From the NCBI GenBank assembly GCA_002378585.1, contig DFSJ01000146.1, forward strand, positions 1 to 6,784: DNA of 6,784 nt, given 5' to 3'. The position numbers and the translations under genes were made by a program. The stretch comes from Flavobacteriaceae bacterium UBA3440. GTDB lineage: Bacteria; Bacteroidota; Bacteroidia; Flavobacteriales; Flavobacteriaceae. Below the pieces are notes generated by a model. The model was not told the origin of the DNA. It saw only the letters and a list, made by a program, of their open reading frames with translations, and searched no databases. Below, piece by piece: positions 1 through 6,152 of the stretch (within the stretch, counting starts at the first letter, position 1; every line of letters begins with the position of its first letter).

Positions 1-672
1 TTCACTCCCCGCTAAGGAGAGCATCGAAGTGAAAGGGACGCCGTAGACAAATTCTCGGTATACCTCATCCACAATCACAAAAATGTCGTGCTTTTTGGCC
101 AAGGTCAATACTTGGCTTAGCTCTGCTTCACGGTACACATAACCCGTGGGATTTCCTGGGTTGCAAAGAAGTATGGCTTTGGTTTTTGGCGTAATGAGTG
201 CTTCAAATTGCTCAATGCTGCCCAAAGCAAAATTATCCTCAATTCGGGTCGGAAGGGGAACGACTGTTACATTGTTGGCTGTGGCAAATCCATTGTAATT
301 GGCATAAAACGGCTCAGGTACAATCAGCTCATCCTGGGCGTCACAAACCACACCAATAGCAATCGATAAGGCCTCTGAGCCACCTGTCGTGACTATAATT
401 TCAGTCTCGTCCACCGGAATATTCACTCCCTGATAGTAGTGGGCTAGTTTTTTTCGGTAGGCCGAAGTGCCCTCCGATGGGCTGTAACTCAACACCTCCA
501 CCTGGGCTTCTCTGACCGCCTTTAGAGCGGATTCAGGGGTTGGAATGTCGGGTTGTCCTATGTTGAGGTGTATGACCTCAACACCTCTTTTTTTGGCCTG
601 TTCCGCAAACGGTGCCAGCTTTCTGATCGGAGACTCGGGCATGTGCTGCCCTTTAAATGAAATTTTCGGCAT
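1..672 (-). CDS. Class I/II pyridoxal-phosphate aminotransferase, C-terminal part missing
   Basis: This is the first 224 codons of a fold-type I aminotransferase; family members have about 390-400 residues, so just over half is visible. It would transfer an amino group between an amino acid and a 2-oxo acid in the cytoplasm. Visible marks are the N-terminal substrate loop (NIGQPDIPTP, residues 37-46), the cofactor phosphate-loop region GGSEAL (97-102), the hallmark NPGNPTG (171-177) and DEVY (202-205), whose Asp and Tyr contact the PLP ring. The Schiff-base lysine lies beyond the window edge and cannot be checked. The ATG at 672 begins MPKISFKG and follows the DUF1573 stop by one base (TAAAATG), so the two are probably co-transcribed. 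No Shine-Dalgarno is seen. The sequence resembles aspartate/aromatic aminotransferases of the Ib type, but substrate specificity cannot be read from this fragment. Confidence 0.93.
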   Translation of the reverse strand, partial: MPKISFKGQHMPESPIRKLAPFAEQAKKRGVEVIHLNIGQPDIPTPESALKAVREAQVEVLSYSPSEGTSAYRKKLAHYYQGVNIPVDETEIIVTTGGSEALSIAIGVVCDAQDELIVPEPFYANYNGFATANNVTVVPLPTRIEDNFALGSIEQFEALITPKTKAILLCNPGNPTGYVYREAELSQVLTLAKKHDIFVIVDEVYREFVYGVPFTSMLSLAGSE

Positions 673-673
673 T

Positions 674-1051
674 TTATTGTTTGGGTGCGTCGACTTGACC
701 CACAATGTATAGTTGCTTGGGTTCTGCTCCTGCGTTGGAGTAGACATAGATGGTCTTTCTGATAGGGCCTACGCGTTGGGTGTCGTAGACAACTTCAATT
801 TCTCCTTGTTTCCCGGGCATAATCGGAGCGGTAGGTTTTTTGGGCACCGTACATCCGCAGCTGGAACGCACATCGGAGATGACTAATGGGGCATGGCCCT
901 GGTTGGTTAGTTTGAAAATTTTCAGCCCGTTGCTCCCTTGGGTAATGGTGCCATAATCCAAGGTGTCTTGAGCAAATTTCATCACAGGGGTTTGCGCCCA
1001 AATCGGTGCAGCAAAAAGTGCTAGCACAACGGTAAGCCATAGTTTTTTCAT
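674..1051 (-). CDS. Exported DUF1573-domain protein
   Basis: A 125-residue protein with a clear signal peptide: MKK, a hydrophobic stretch at residues 4-16, and a likely signal peptidase I cut after IWA (residue 19). The mature part is one DUF1573 domain, a beta-sandwich family common in Bacteroidota and of unknown biochemical role. It shows the usual start (MKFAQDTLDYGTI, 24-36), the signature SSCGCTVP (63-70) with its paired cysteines, and the PGKQGEIEVVYDT strand (79-91). An in-frame ATG at 1117 would add 22 residues. I reject it because the extension would bury the signal peptide and because a good promoter (1070-1101) lies inside it. No Shine-Dalgarno precedes the chosen ATG. It is the first gene of a two-gene unit with the aminotransferase and is divergent from valS. 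Location is periplasm or cell surface by inference. Confidence 0.9.
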   Translation of the reverse strand: MKKLWLTVVLALFAAPIWAQTPVMKFAQDTLDYGTITQGSNGLKIFKLTNQGHAPLVISDVRSSCGCTVPKKPTAPIMPGKQGEIEVVYDTQRVGPIRKTIYVYSNAGAEPKQLYIVGQVDAPKQ

Positions 1052-1069
1052 GGGATTTTTTTTGTTACC

Positions 1070-1101
1070 CAAAGGTAGCAAAGTGGACTTGATTGTACAA
1101 A
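1070..1101 (-). promoter_or_regulatory. Bacteroidota-type promoter for the DUF1573/aminotransferase unit
   Basis: On the minus strand TTTG (1101-1098) is followed after exactly 20 bases by TACCTTTG (1077-1070). This fits the Bacteroidota primary sigma consensus, TTTG near -33 and TAnnTTTG near -7. Transcription would begin a few bases below 1070, leaving a leader of roughly 12-18 nt before the ATG at 1051. The placement supports the shorter start of the DUF1573 protein. The pattern and spacing are seen directly; activity is inferred. Confidence 0.68.
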
Positions 1102-1109
1102 CGGGAATA

Positions 1110-1143
1110 TTTGCCATTGACTGGGTTGATTTTTATATTTTTG
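1110..1143 (+). promoter_or_regulatory. Candidate Bacteroidota-type promoter for valS
   Basis: TTTG (1110-1113) is followed after 22 bases by TATTTTTG (1136-1143), a match to TAnnTTTG. The spacing is at the long end for this promoter class, and the surrounding T-rich sequence makes a chance match easier, so support is weaker than for the divergent promoter. It would give a leader of about 30 nt before the valS ATG at 1181. No T-box or other structured tRNA-sensing leader fits in so short a leader. Confidence 0.5.
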
Positions 1144-1180
1144 TGGTGGCCATGGGCTTCCCCCTTGGCGCTTTTTATTT

Positions 1181-3811
1181 ATGGAATTACCTTCAAAATA
1201 CGCCCCTCAACAAGCCGAAAGCAAATGGTATCAATACTGGATGGAAAACGGATATTTTCGATCCACGCCTGACCATAGAACACCCTATACGATTGTTATA
1301 CCGCCACCCAATGTTACGGGTGTGCTGCACATGGGTCACATGCTCAATAACACTATTCAAGATGTGTTGATCAGAAAAGCCAGACTACAAGGGTTCAACG
1401 CTTGTTGGGTGCCAGGTACTGACCACGCTTCTATAGCCACGGAGGCCAAGGTGGTGGCACAACTCAAGGAACAAGGGATTGAAAAAAGCGATTTATCGCG
1501 CGAAGAATTTTTGTCCCATGCCTGGGCTTGGAAGGAGAAATACGGTGGAGTGATTTTAGAGCAACTCAAAAAATTGGGGTGCTCTTGTGACTGGGATCGC
1601 ACGGCATTTACCATGGATCCTCAGCTGTCTGACTCGGTCATTAAAGTATTTGTCGATCTGTACAACAAAGGTCTTATCTACCGGGGATACCGCATGGTTC
1701 ACTGGGATCCAGAGGCCTTGACCACCCTTTCTGATGAGGAGGTGATTTACGAAGAAAGATCTGGCCTGTTGTACTTTGTCTCTTATCCACTGGCCGATGG
1801 ATCGGATCAAATTACGGTAGCCACCACACGGCCTGAGACGATCTTGGGCGACACAGCTTTGTGCGTACATCCAGAAGACCCGCGATATGCCCACTTAATC
1901 GGTCAAGAGGTATTGGTACCCATCACCAACCGAAAAGTGCCTGTGATCGCTGATGAATATGTCGATCCAGAATTTGGTACAGGTTGCTTAAAGATAACCC
2001 CAGCCCACGATCCCAATGATTACCTCATCGGTCAAAAGCACGGTCTAGAATTGATCGATATTTTTCACCCCAATGCTACGCTCAACAGTTACGGTGGACC
2101 CTTCGAGGGGATGGACCGTTTTGAAGCTAGAAAAGCGGTGGCCAAATGGTTGGAGGAACACGGGTTTTTGGTAAAAAAAGAAAATCATCAAAACAAAGTA
2201 GGTACGTCTGAACGCACCAAGGCCGTAATCGAACCCAGATTATCGGATCAATGGTTTTTGCGCATGGATACCTTGGTCAAGCCCGCCCTTGAAGCGGTTA
2301 TGGACACCCAAGAGATCAAGTTATTTCCCAAAAAGTTTGAGAACACCTACAAGCATTGGCTTGAAGGGATCCGCGATTGGAACATCAGCCGACAGCTTTG
2401 GTGGGGACAACAAATCCCTGCCTATTACTACGGGGATGCCAAAACGGATTATGTAGTCGCAGAATCTTTGGAAACGGCGTTAGCGCTTGCACGAGAAAAA
2501 TCAGGCAATGCTCAGCTGGCTGCCAATGATCTCAGAAGGGATGAAGATGCTTTGGATACTTGGTTTTCATCTTGGCTATGGCCCATCAGTGTGTTTAACG
2601 GGATATTAGATCCTGAAAATCCAGAAATAAAGTATTATTACCCGACCAATGATTTGGTTACCGGTCCAGACATCCTGTTTTTCTGGGTGGCGCGCATGAT
2701 TTTTGCGGGTTATGAATACATGGGGGAGAAGCCCTTCACCAATGTATACCTCACTGGATTGGTGCGCGATGCACAGCGTAGAAAAATGTCTAAATCCTTG
2801 GGTAATTCTCCAGATGCCTTAAAACTCATAGAAGATTACGGGGCTGACGGGGTACGCGTCGGATTGCTTTTGAGCGCATCAGCCGGTAATGACTTGTTGT
2901 TCGACGAAGCGCTTTGTGCTCAAGGCCAGCATTTTGCCAACAAAATATGGAACGGATTTAGATTGGTTCAGTCCTGGGAAGTAGCCGAAATCCCACAACC
3001 TGAAACAGCTCAACTGGGTATTGAATGGTATCGAGGTGCGTTTAATCAAGCGTTGGCGGTGATTGAGGATCATTTTGAGAAGTACCGCATTTCCGATGCT
3101 TTAATGGCCTTGTACAAGTTGGTTTGGGACGATTACAGCGCATGGTTGCTGGAAATCATCAAGCCCGCTTATGGAGCTCCAATCGACAAAACCACCTATG
3201 AATCTGTGATCGCTTTGTTGGAGCAAAACCTGGTATTATTACATCCATTTATGCCGTTCCTCACCGAAGAGATCTGGCAATACATCCAACCAAGGAGCAA
3301 AGATCAGGCGCTGATTGTAGGTCAATGGCCTAAGCCATACACGACTGACACGGAGCTCACCAACTCATTTGGGCTGGCCGCTGAGGTAATTGCCGGGGTG
3401 AGAAATATCCGGCAAGAGCATGGGATTCCTCAAAAAGAGGTGTTGTCCCTTGGTGTTTTGGCTGACGATCAATTCCCCAAGGCTTGGGTGCCAGTGATCA
3501 CTAAATTGGCCCACGTTGAAGAGGTGACCTGGGTAGAGGAAGCCCCAGAGGGTTCAGCCTCATTTAGGGTGATGTCCTCGGAGTGTTTTGTTCCTTTGTT
3601 GGGGCAAATAGATCCAGTGGAAGAACTCAAAAAATTAAATGATGAGTTGGCCTATACACAAGGATTCTTGGTTACAGTAGAAAAGAAACTGTCCAATGAA
3701 CGTTTTGTGCAAAACGCCCCAGAATCAGTCCTTGCTCTAGAACGAAAAAAGCAGTCAGATGCTTTGGAAAAAATTGAGATGCTCAGCCAGCGTATCGCTC
3801 AGTTGAGTTAG
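1181..3811 (+). CDS. valS: Valyl-tRNA synthetase
   Basis: An 876-residue class Ia synthetase that charges tRNA-Val with valine in the cytoplasm; the length is normal (bacterial ValRS is about 860-950). The Rossmann fold opens with [13 protein letters not shown], whose HMGH (50-53) is the HIGH motif, followed by [10 protein letters not shown]. The CP1 editing domain, which removes mischarged threonine, carries TTRPET (215-220) and [12 protein letters not shown] (266-277). The catalytic half resumes with NISRQLWWG (401-409), DTWFSS (459-464) and [12 protein letters not shown] (495-506), and ends with the KMSKS loop (535-539). An anticodon-binding helical domain follows, then the C-terminal coiled-coil arm typical of ValRS (about 809-876, rich in Lys, Glu and Leu). 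The ATG at 1181 has no Shine-Dalgarno; the upstream ATG at 1152 is out of frame. The stop TAG overlaps the stop of the convergent acyl-CoA-binding protein gene by 4 nt. All catalytic motifs are intact. Confidence 0.99.
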   Translation: MELPSKYAPQQAESKWYQYWMENGYFRSTPDHRTPYTIVIPPPNVTGVLHMGHMLNNTIQDVLIRKARLQGFNACWVPGTDHASIATEAKVVAQLKEQGIEKSDLSREEFLSHAWAWKEKYGGVILEQLKKLGCSCDWDRTAFTMDPQLSDSVIKVFVDLYNKGLIYRGYRMVHWDPEALTTLSDEEVIYEERSGLLYFVSYPLADGSDQITVATTRPETILGDTALCVHPEDPRYAHLIGQEVLVPITNRKVPVIADEYVDPEFGTGCLKITPAHDPNDYLIGQKHGLELIDIFHPNATLNSYGGPFEGMDRFEARKAVAKWLEEHGFLVKKENHQNKVGTSERTKAVIEPRLSDQWFLRMDTLVKPALEAVMDTQEIKLFPKKFENTYKHWLEGIRDWNISRQLWWGQQIPAYYYGDAKTDYVVAESLETALALAREKSGNAQLAANDLRRDEDALDTWFSSWLWPISVFNGILDPENPEIKYYYPTNDLVTGPDILFFWVARMIFAGYEYMGEKPFTNVYLTGLVRDAQRRKMSKSLGNSPDALKLIEDYGADGVRVGLLLSASAGNDLLFDEALCAQGQHFANKIWNGFRLVQSWEVAEIPQPETAQLGIEWYRGAFNQALAVIEDHFEKYRISDALMALYKLVWDDYSAWLLEIIKPAYGAPIDKTTYESVIALLEQNLVLLHPFMPFLTEEIWQYIQPRSKDQALIVGQWPKPYTTDTELTNSFGLAAEVIAGVRNIRQEHGIPQKEVLSLGVLADDQFPKAWVPVITKLAHVEEVTWVEEAPEGSASFRVMSSECFVPLLGQIDPVEELKKLNDELAYTQGFLVTVEKKLSNERFVQNAPESVLALERKKQSDALEKIEMLSQRIAQLS

Positions 3812-4086
3812 TCTTTATTTTTAAGGATTTCTTGTTGAATCTGATGAGCCAGGTCGATGTATTGTTGCATGGCTTGGTCTCTGTCGGTATGTCTGGCTTG
3901 GAACAGCGCATTGGATTTAAATGCGTCGATCATACTTTGTGCTCCTTGGTCCAAGGCGTTTAAACTCACCTTTAAACCGGTAGCAATTTTGTAGTAAGCA
4001 TACAGCTTGAGCATGGTGTCCGGAGGCAGTTTAACGGGCAGCTCCGACATCGAAGCTACCGCTTTTTCAAACTCTTGGTTAATCAT
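3808..4086 (-). CDS. Acyl-CoA-binding protein family, divergent
   Basis: A 92-residue cytoplasmic protein of the four-helix ACBP fold, which binds long-chain acyl-CoA thioesters and shields or delivers them. Helix 2 shows [17 protein letters not shown] (20-36), the best family mark. By my manual alignment to animal ACBP, the CoA-contacting residues are kept: Tyr29, Tyr32, Lys33, Lys57 in AFKSNAL, and Tyr76 in AMQQYIDL. The two tryptophans of the usual KWDAW are replaced (KSNAL), and the following Gly-x-Ser turn is RHT, so ligand range may differ. The start was placed at the ATG at 4086, giving [10 protein letters not shown] like other family members; the longer frame needs a TTG at 4116. It overlaps the psd stop by 8 nt, which suggests translational coupling. 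It is the last gene of the operon, and its TAA interleaves with the valS TAG. Family assignment is fairly firm; the ligand is inferred. Confidence 0.85.
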   Translation of the reverse strand: MINQEFEKAVASMSELPVKLPPDTMLKLYAYYKIATGLKVSLNALDQGAQSMIDAFKSNALFQARHTDRDQAMQQYIDLAHQIQQEILKNKD

Positions 4087-4756
4087 CCAGCGGATCTTTG
4101 TCTGGATAGATCGCAATAACTGTTTCTGCCCCTTTTACTTTTTGACCCAGTTTGACCGTGACCACGGCATCTAGAGGAAGAAATACATCCACCCTAGATC
4201 CAAACTTGATAAATCCGGCATCTTCCCCTTGAATGGCTTTCTGACCAACTTGGGCGTAATTCACTATTCTACGGGCCAATGCGCCAGCGATTTGACGGTA
4301 TAATACAGGTCCGAATTTTGGGGTTTTAACCACCACGGTAGTGCGCTCGTTTTCTGTAGAAGATTTTGGGTGCCAGGCCACCAGGTATTTGCCAGGGTGA
4401 TATTTTGAGTAGCTCACTACACCGCTGGCAGGGTACCTGGTGACATGTACATTTATTGGCGACATGAATATAGACACTTGTTTTCTTTGATCGCCTAACA
4501 CTTCTGTTTCCATGACTTCTTCAATCACTACAACTTTACCGTCTACCGGGGATAAGATGTGGTTGTGGTTTAGAGCAGCCCTTCTCTTGGGATTGCGAAA
4601 AAATTGCAGGATCATGATCAATAGGATCAACACCATTACTTTCAGGCTCATGGACAACCAAATAGGTTCCAAGGCCAAATAGTCAATTCCCAAAACAGAT
4701 GCCATAGCGATCACCAAACTAATGCCGATGATCAAGTGTCCTTCTTTATGAAACAT
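4079..4756 (-). CDS. psd: Phosphatidylserine decarboxylase proenzyme, short type
   Basis: A 225-residue inner-membrane-associated enzyme that decarboxylates phosphatidylserine to phosphatidylethanolamine. It is the short form found in many Bacteroidota and archaea, not the roughly 300-residue enterobacterial form. Two hydrophobic segments (about 8-25 and 33-53) anchor the N terminus. The catalytic part shows SPVDGK (69-74), with the conserved Asp, and SPINVHVTRYPA (99-110), with the conserved His. It also shows STENER (133-138) and the self-cleavage site FGSR (185-188). Cleavage between Gly186 and Ser187 yields beta and alpha chains, Ser187 becoming the pyruvoyl cofactor. The start is the ATG at 4756 (MFHKEG); the longer frame needs a TTG at 4762. 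It overlaps cdsA by 11 nt and the acyl-CoA-binding gene by 8 nt. No Shine-Dalgarno is seen, so coupling to cdsA translation is likely. SPVDG in place of the commoner SPADG is a mild change. Confidence 0.96.
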   Translation of the reverse strand: MFHKEGHLIIGISLVIAMASVLGIDYLALEPIWLSMSLKVMVLILLIMILQFFRNPKRRAALNHNHILSPVDGKVVVIEEVMETEVLGDQRKQVSIFMSPINVHVTRYPASGVVSYSKYHPGKYLVAWHPKSSTENERTTVVVKTPKFGPVLYRQIAGALARRIVNYAQVGQKAIQGEDAGFIKFGSRVDVFLPLDAVVTVKLGQKVKGAETVIAIYPDKDPLDD

Positions 4757-5549
4757 AATCAAATATAAACAACGTCAAATAAGCCCATGGGGCAGAAAAA
4801 AGTAAACTGTCCAGTCGGTCTAACATACCTCCGTGTCCAGGTAATATAGCGCCGCTGTCTTTTACTCCTGCGGCGCGTTTCAATTTAGATTCCAAAAGAT
4901 CACCTAGATTACCCGACACAATCAGGACAAAAGAGAGTATCCCCCATTGAAAAGGGCTGAGCGGACCTCCAAAATGACCGCAAAGATAGGCCGCAGACAT
5001 CCCGAAAATTAACCCTCCAATGGCTCCCTCAACTGTTTTGTTGGGCGACACACTGGGAAATAATTTATTTTTGCCCCACAAACTACCCGTGACATAGGCC
5101 ATGGTATCGTTGGCCCAGATCACACAGAATATACCCGCGATGAGTATGGAGTCAAACCCCTGGGTTCTGTAGGGAATCATTGTCAAAAAAATGCTGCCAC
5201 CACCGACATAAAGCAGCCCAGTGATCAAACGATGACTTTCAGGCATTTTGTCTTTGGTGGTATTAAACAGGTAGACGATCAGCCTGATATTCATCGCTAA
5301 TGTAGCGATCAATAAAATCCAAGGTGAGATGGGGTCGTGGAGTAGATAGATATAGGCCCACCACAACAAAAGGTATAGGGCAAAAATCAGATAACCCCTG
5401 ATTTTACTGAGTTTTTTGTACTCAAAAATACAGGCCAGTCCAAAGGACATAAACAGGAAGTCAAAAGCGTCCGAGTTTAAAAATACCGAAGCAAGCAACA
5501 AAAACACGTAGACCAAGCCGGTCAAAGATCTTCTAAGGGCATTTTTCAT
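4746..5549 (-). CDS. cdsA: Phosphatidate cytidylyltransferase
   Basis: A 267-residue polytopic inner-membrane enzyme that makes CDP-diacylglycerol from CTP and phosphatidic acid, the branch point of phospholipid synthesis. Hydrophobic segments fill most of the protein from about residue 10 to 145, with more at about 172-215 and at the C terminus. The family signature is complete: SKLKR (221-225), KD (230-231), PGHGG (237-241) and DRLDS (244-248), whose Asp residues bind the metal ions. Upstream are WANDTMAY (145-152) and SPNKTVEGAIGG (168-179), also conserved. The ATG at 5549 directly abuts the LUD gene stop (TAAATG, no gap). AGAGGA at 5562-5557, seven bases upstream, could serve as a Shine-Dalgarno sequence. 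Its product feeds phosphatidylserine synthase (not in this window) and then Psd, encoded next. Length and motifs are normal. Confidence 0.98.
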   Translation of the reverse strand: MKNALRRSLTGLVYVFLLLASVFLNSDAFDFLFMSFGLACIFEYKKLSKIRGYLIFALYLLLWWAYIYLLHDPISPWILLIATLAMNIRLIVYLFNTTKDKMPESHRLITGLLYVGGGSIFLTMIPYRTQGFDSILIAGIFCVIWANDTMAYVTGSLWGKNKLFPSVSPNKTVEGAIGGLIFGMSAAYLCGHFGGPLSPFQWGILSFVLIVSGNLGDLLESKLKRAAGVKDSGAILPGHGGMLDRLDSLLFSAPWAYLTLFIFDYVS

Positions 5550-6152
5550 TTACAGGTCCTCTAAAAGCAGAAGATAAACGTTTTTGATCGGGCTTCCGTA
5601 GCTTAAAAATTCCGGTTTGTCAGCCCCTTGTAGTTTGAAGTTTTTTAATGCAGTGATGTTGGAGGGAATCCGATCGTATTTGCGTTTGATTTGATAAAGT
5701 CCATCGTTGATCTGAGGAGTTAGTTGACTGGTCTTGGCAAAAACGACAATATGATCAGGCAAATCCACAATTTTTTTATCCCCCAATTGTTTTTCACTCA
5801 TCAATATGGAACCGTTATGGGCAATCAAAAACTCACATCCAGTAAAAAAAACCAGTGAGGTAATGTCACTACAAAAAGGAATTTCTCTTGACTGGCAGAT
5901 AGAAATCAAGTTTTTATCGGTGGTGAAAAAAGGTTCGCTCTGCCAACCTTGCTCGATGATAATCTTATCGAGCATGTCATAAACTTCACTGAGTTCCGTG
6001 CAGTAGAGAAACTTACCTCCATTCTTATTAAACTCGACAGCAAATTTTTCATCTGTCGGCAACGCAATATCTGGCATATAGGCACTCCGCTCTTCCTGTT
6101 CTGAGGGACTCACCTGTTTTTTAGCGCCAAATATTTTGTCAAATAAGTTCAA
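5550..6152 (-). CDS. LUD-domain (LutC/YkgG-like) protein of unknown role
   Basis: A 200-residue soluble protein that I assign to the LUD (DUF162) family. The best marks are GCEFLIAHNGSILMSEKQ (105-122), matching the conserved Gly-rich strand-turn of LutC-type proteins, then LPDHIVVFAK (131-140), and a hydrophobic C-terminal strand VYLLLLEDL (192-200). The N terminus (MNLFDKIFGAKKQ, then a Ser/Glu-rich linker to about 25) is amphipathic and could touch the membrane or a partner. No iron-sulfur cysteine motif is present, and no lutA or lutB lies nearby, so a role in lactate oxidation is not supported. The start is a TTG at 6152 overlapping the ftsH stop (TTGA), with GGAAGGAG four bases before it. 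The first in-frame ATG would be at residue 26 and would lose the whole N-terminal segment. Co-transcription with ftsH and cdsA is likely. The family call is good; the function is unknown. Confidence 0.82.
   Translation of the reverse strand: MNLFDKIFGAKKQVSPSEQEERSAYMPDIALPTDEKFAVEFNKNGGKFLYCTELSEVYDMLDKIIIEQGWQSEPFFTTDKNLISICQSREIPFCSDITSLVFFTGCEFLIAHNGSILMSEKQLGDKKIVDLPDHIVVFAKTSQLTPQINDGLYQIKRKYDRIPSNITALKNFKLQGADKPEFLSYGSPIKNVYLLLLEDL

Noticed and set aside
1052..1117. N-terminal extension of the DUF1573 protein from an ATG at 1117
   Set aside because: It would put 22 residues before a clean signal peptide, and a well-spaced promoter (1070-1101) lies within the stretch.
1144..1180. T-box or attenuator leader for valS
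   Set aside because: The leader is only about 30 nt and shows no stem, T-box sequence or leader peptide with valine codons.
1050..1370. Plus-strand open frame across the valS start, including an out-of-frame ATG at 1152
   Set aside because: It overlaps the start and HMGH region of valS in another frame, resembles no family, and begins within the divergent DUF1573 gene.
1357..1894. Minus-strand open frames inside valS (also 2879-3073)
   Set aside because: They lie opposite a fully conserved synthetase, have low-information sequences and no recognisable domain.
3768..3785. Possible rho-independent terminator on the minus strand after the acyl-CoA-binding gene
   Set aside because: The stem is only TGAG/CTCA with a three-base loop before ATTTTTT, too weak to annotate; it is mentioned only with the convergent overlap.
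4087..4116. Longer acyl-CoA-binding protein beginning at a TTG
   Set aside because: The ATG at 4086 gives the usual family N terminus and a short coupling overlap with psd; the extra ten residues match nothing in the family.
4760..4767. TATATTTG on the minus strand just before psd, matching the -7 promoter box
   Set aside because: It lies only a few bases before the ATG, so a transcript would start at or after the start codon. No TTG-type partner box stands at proper spacing; the bases encode the CdsA C terminus.
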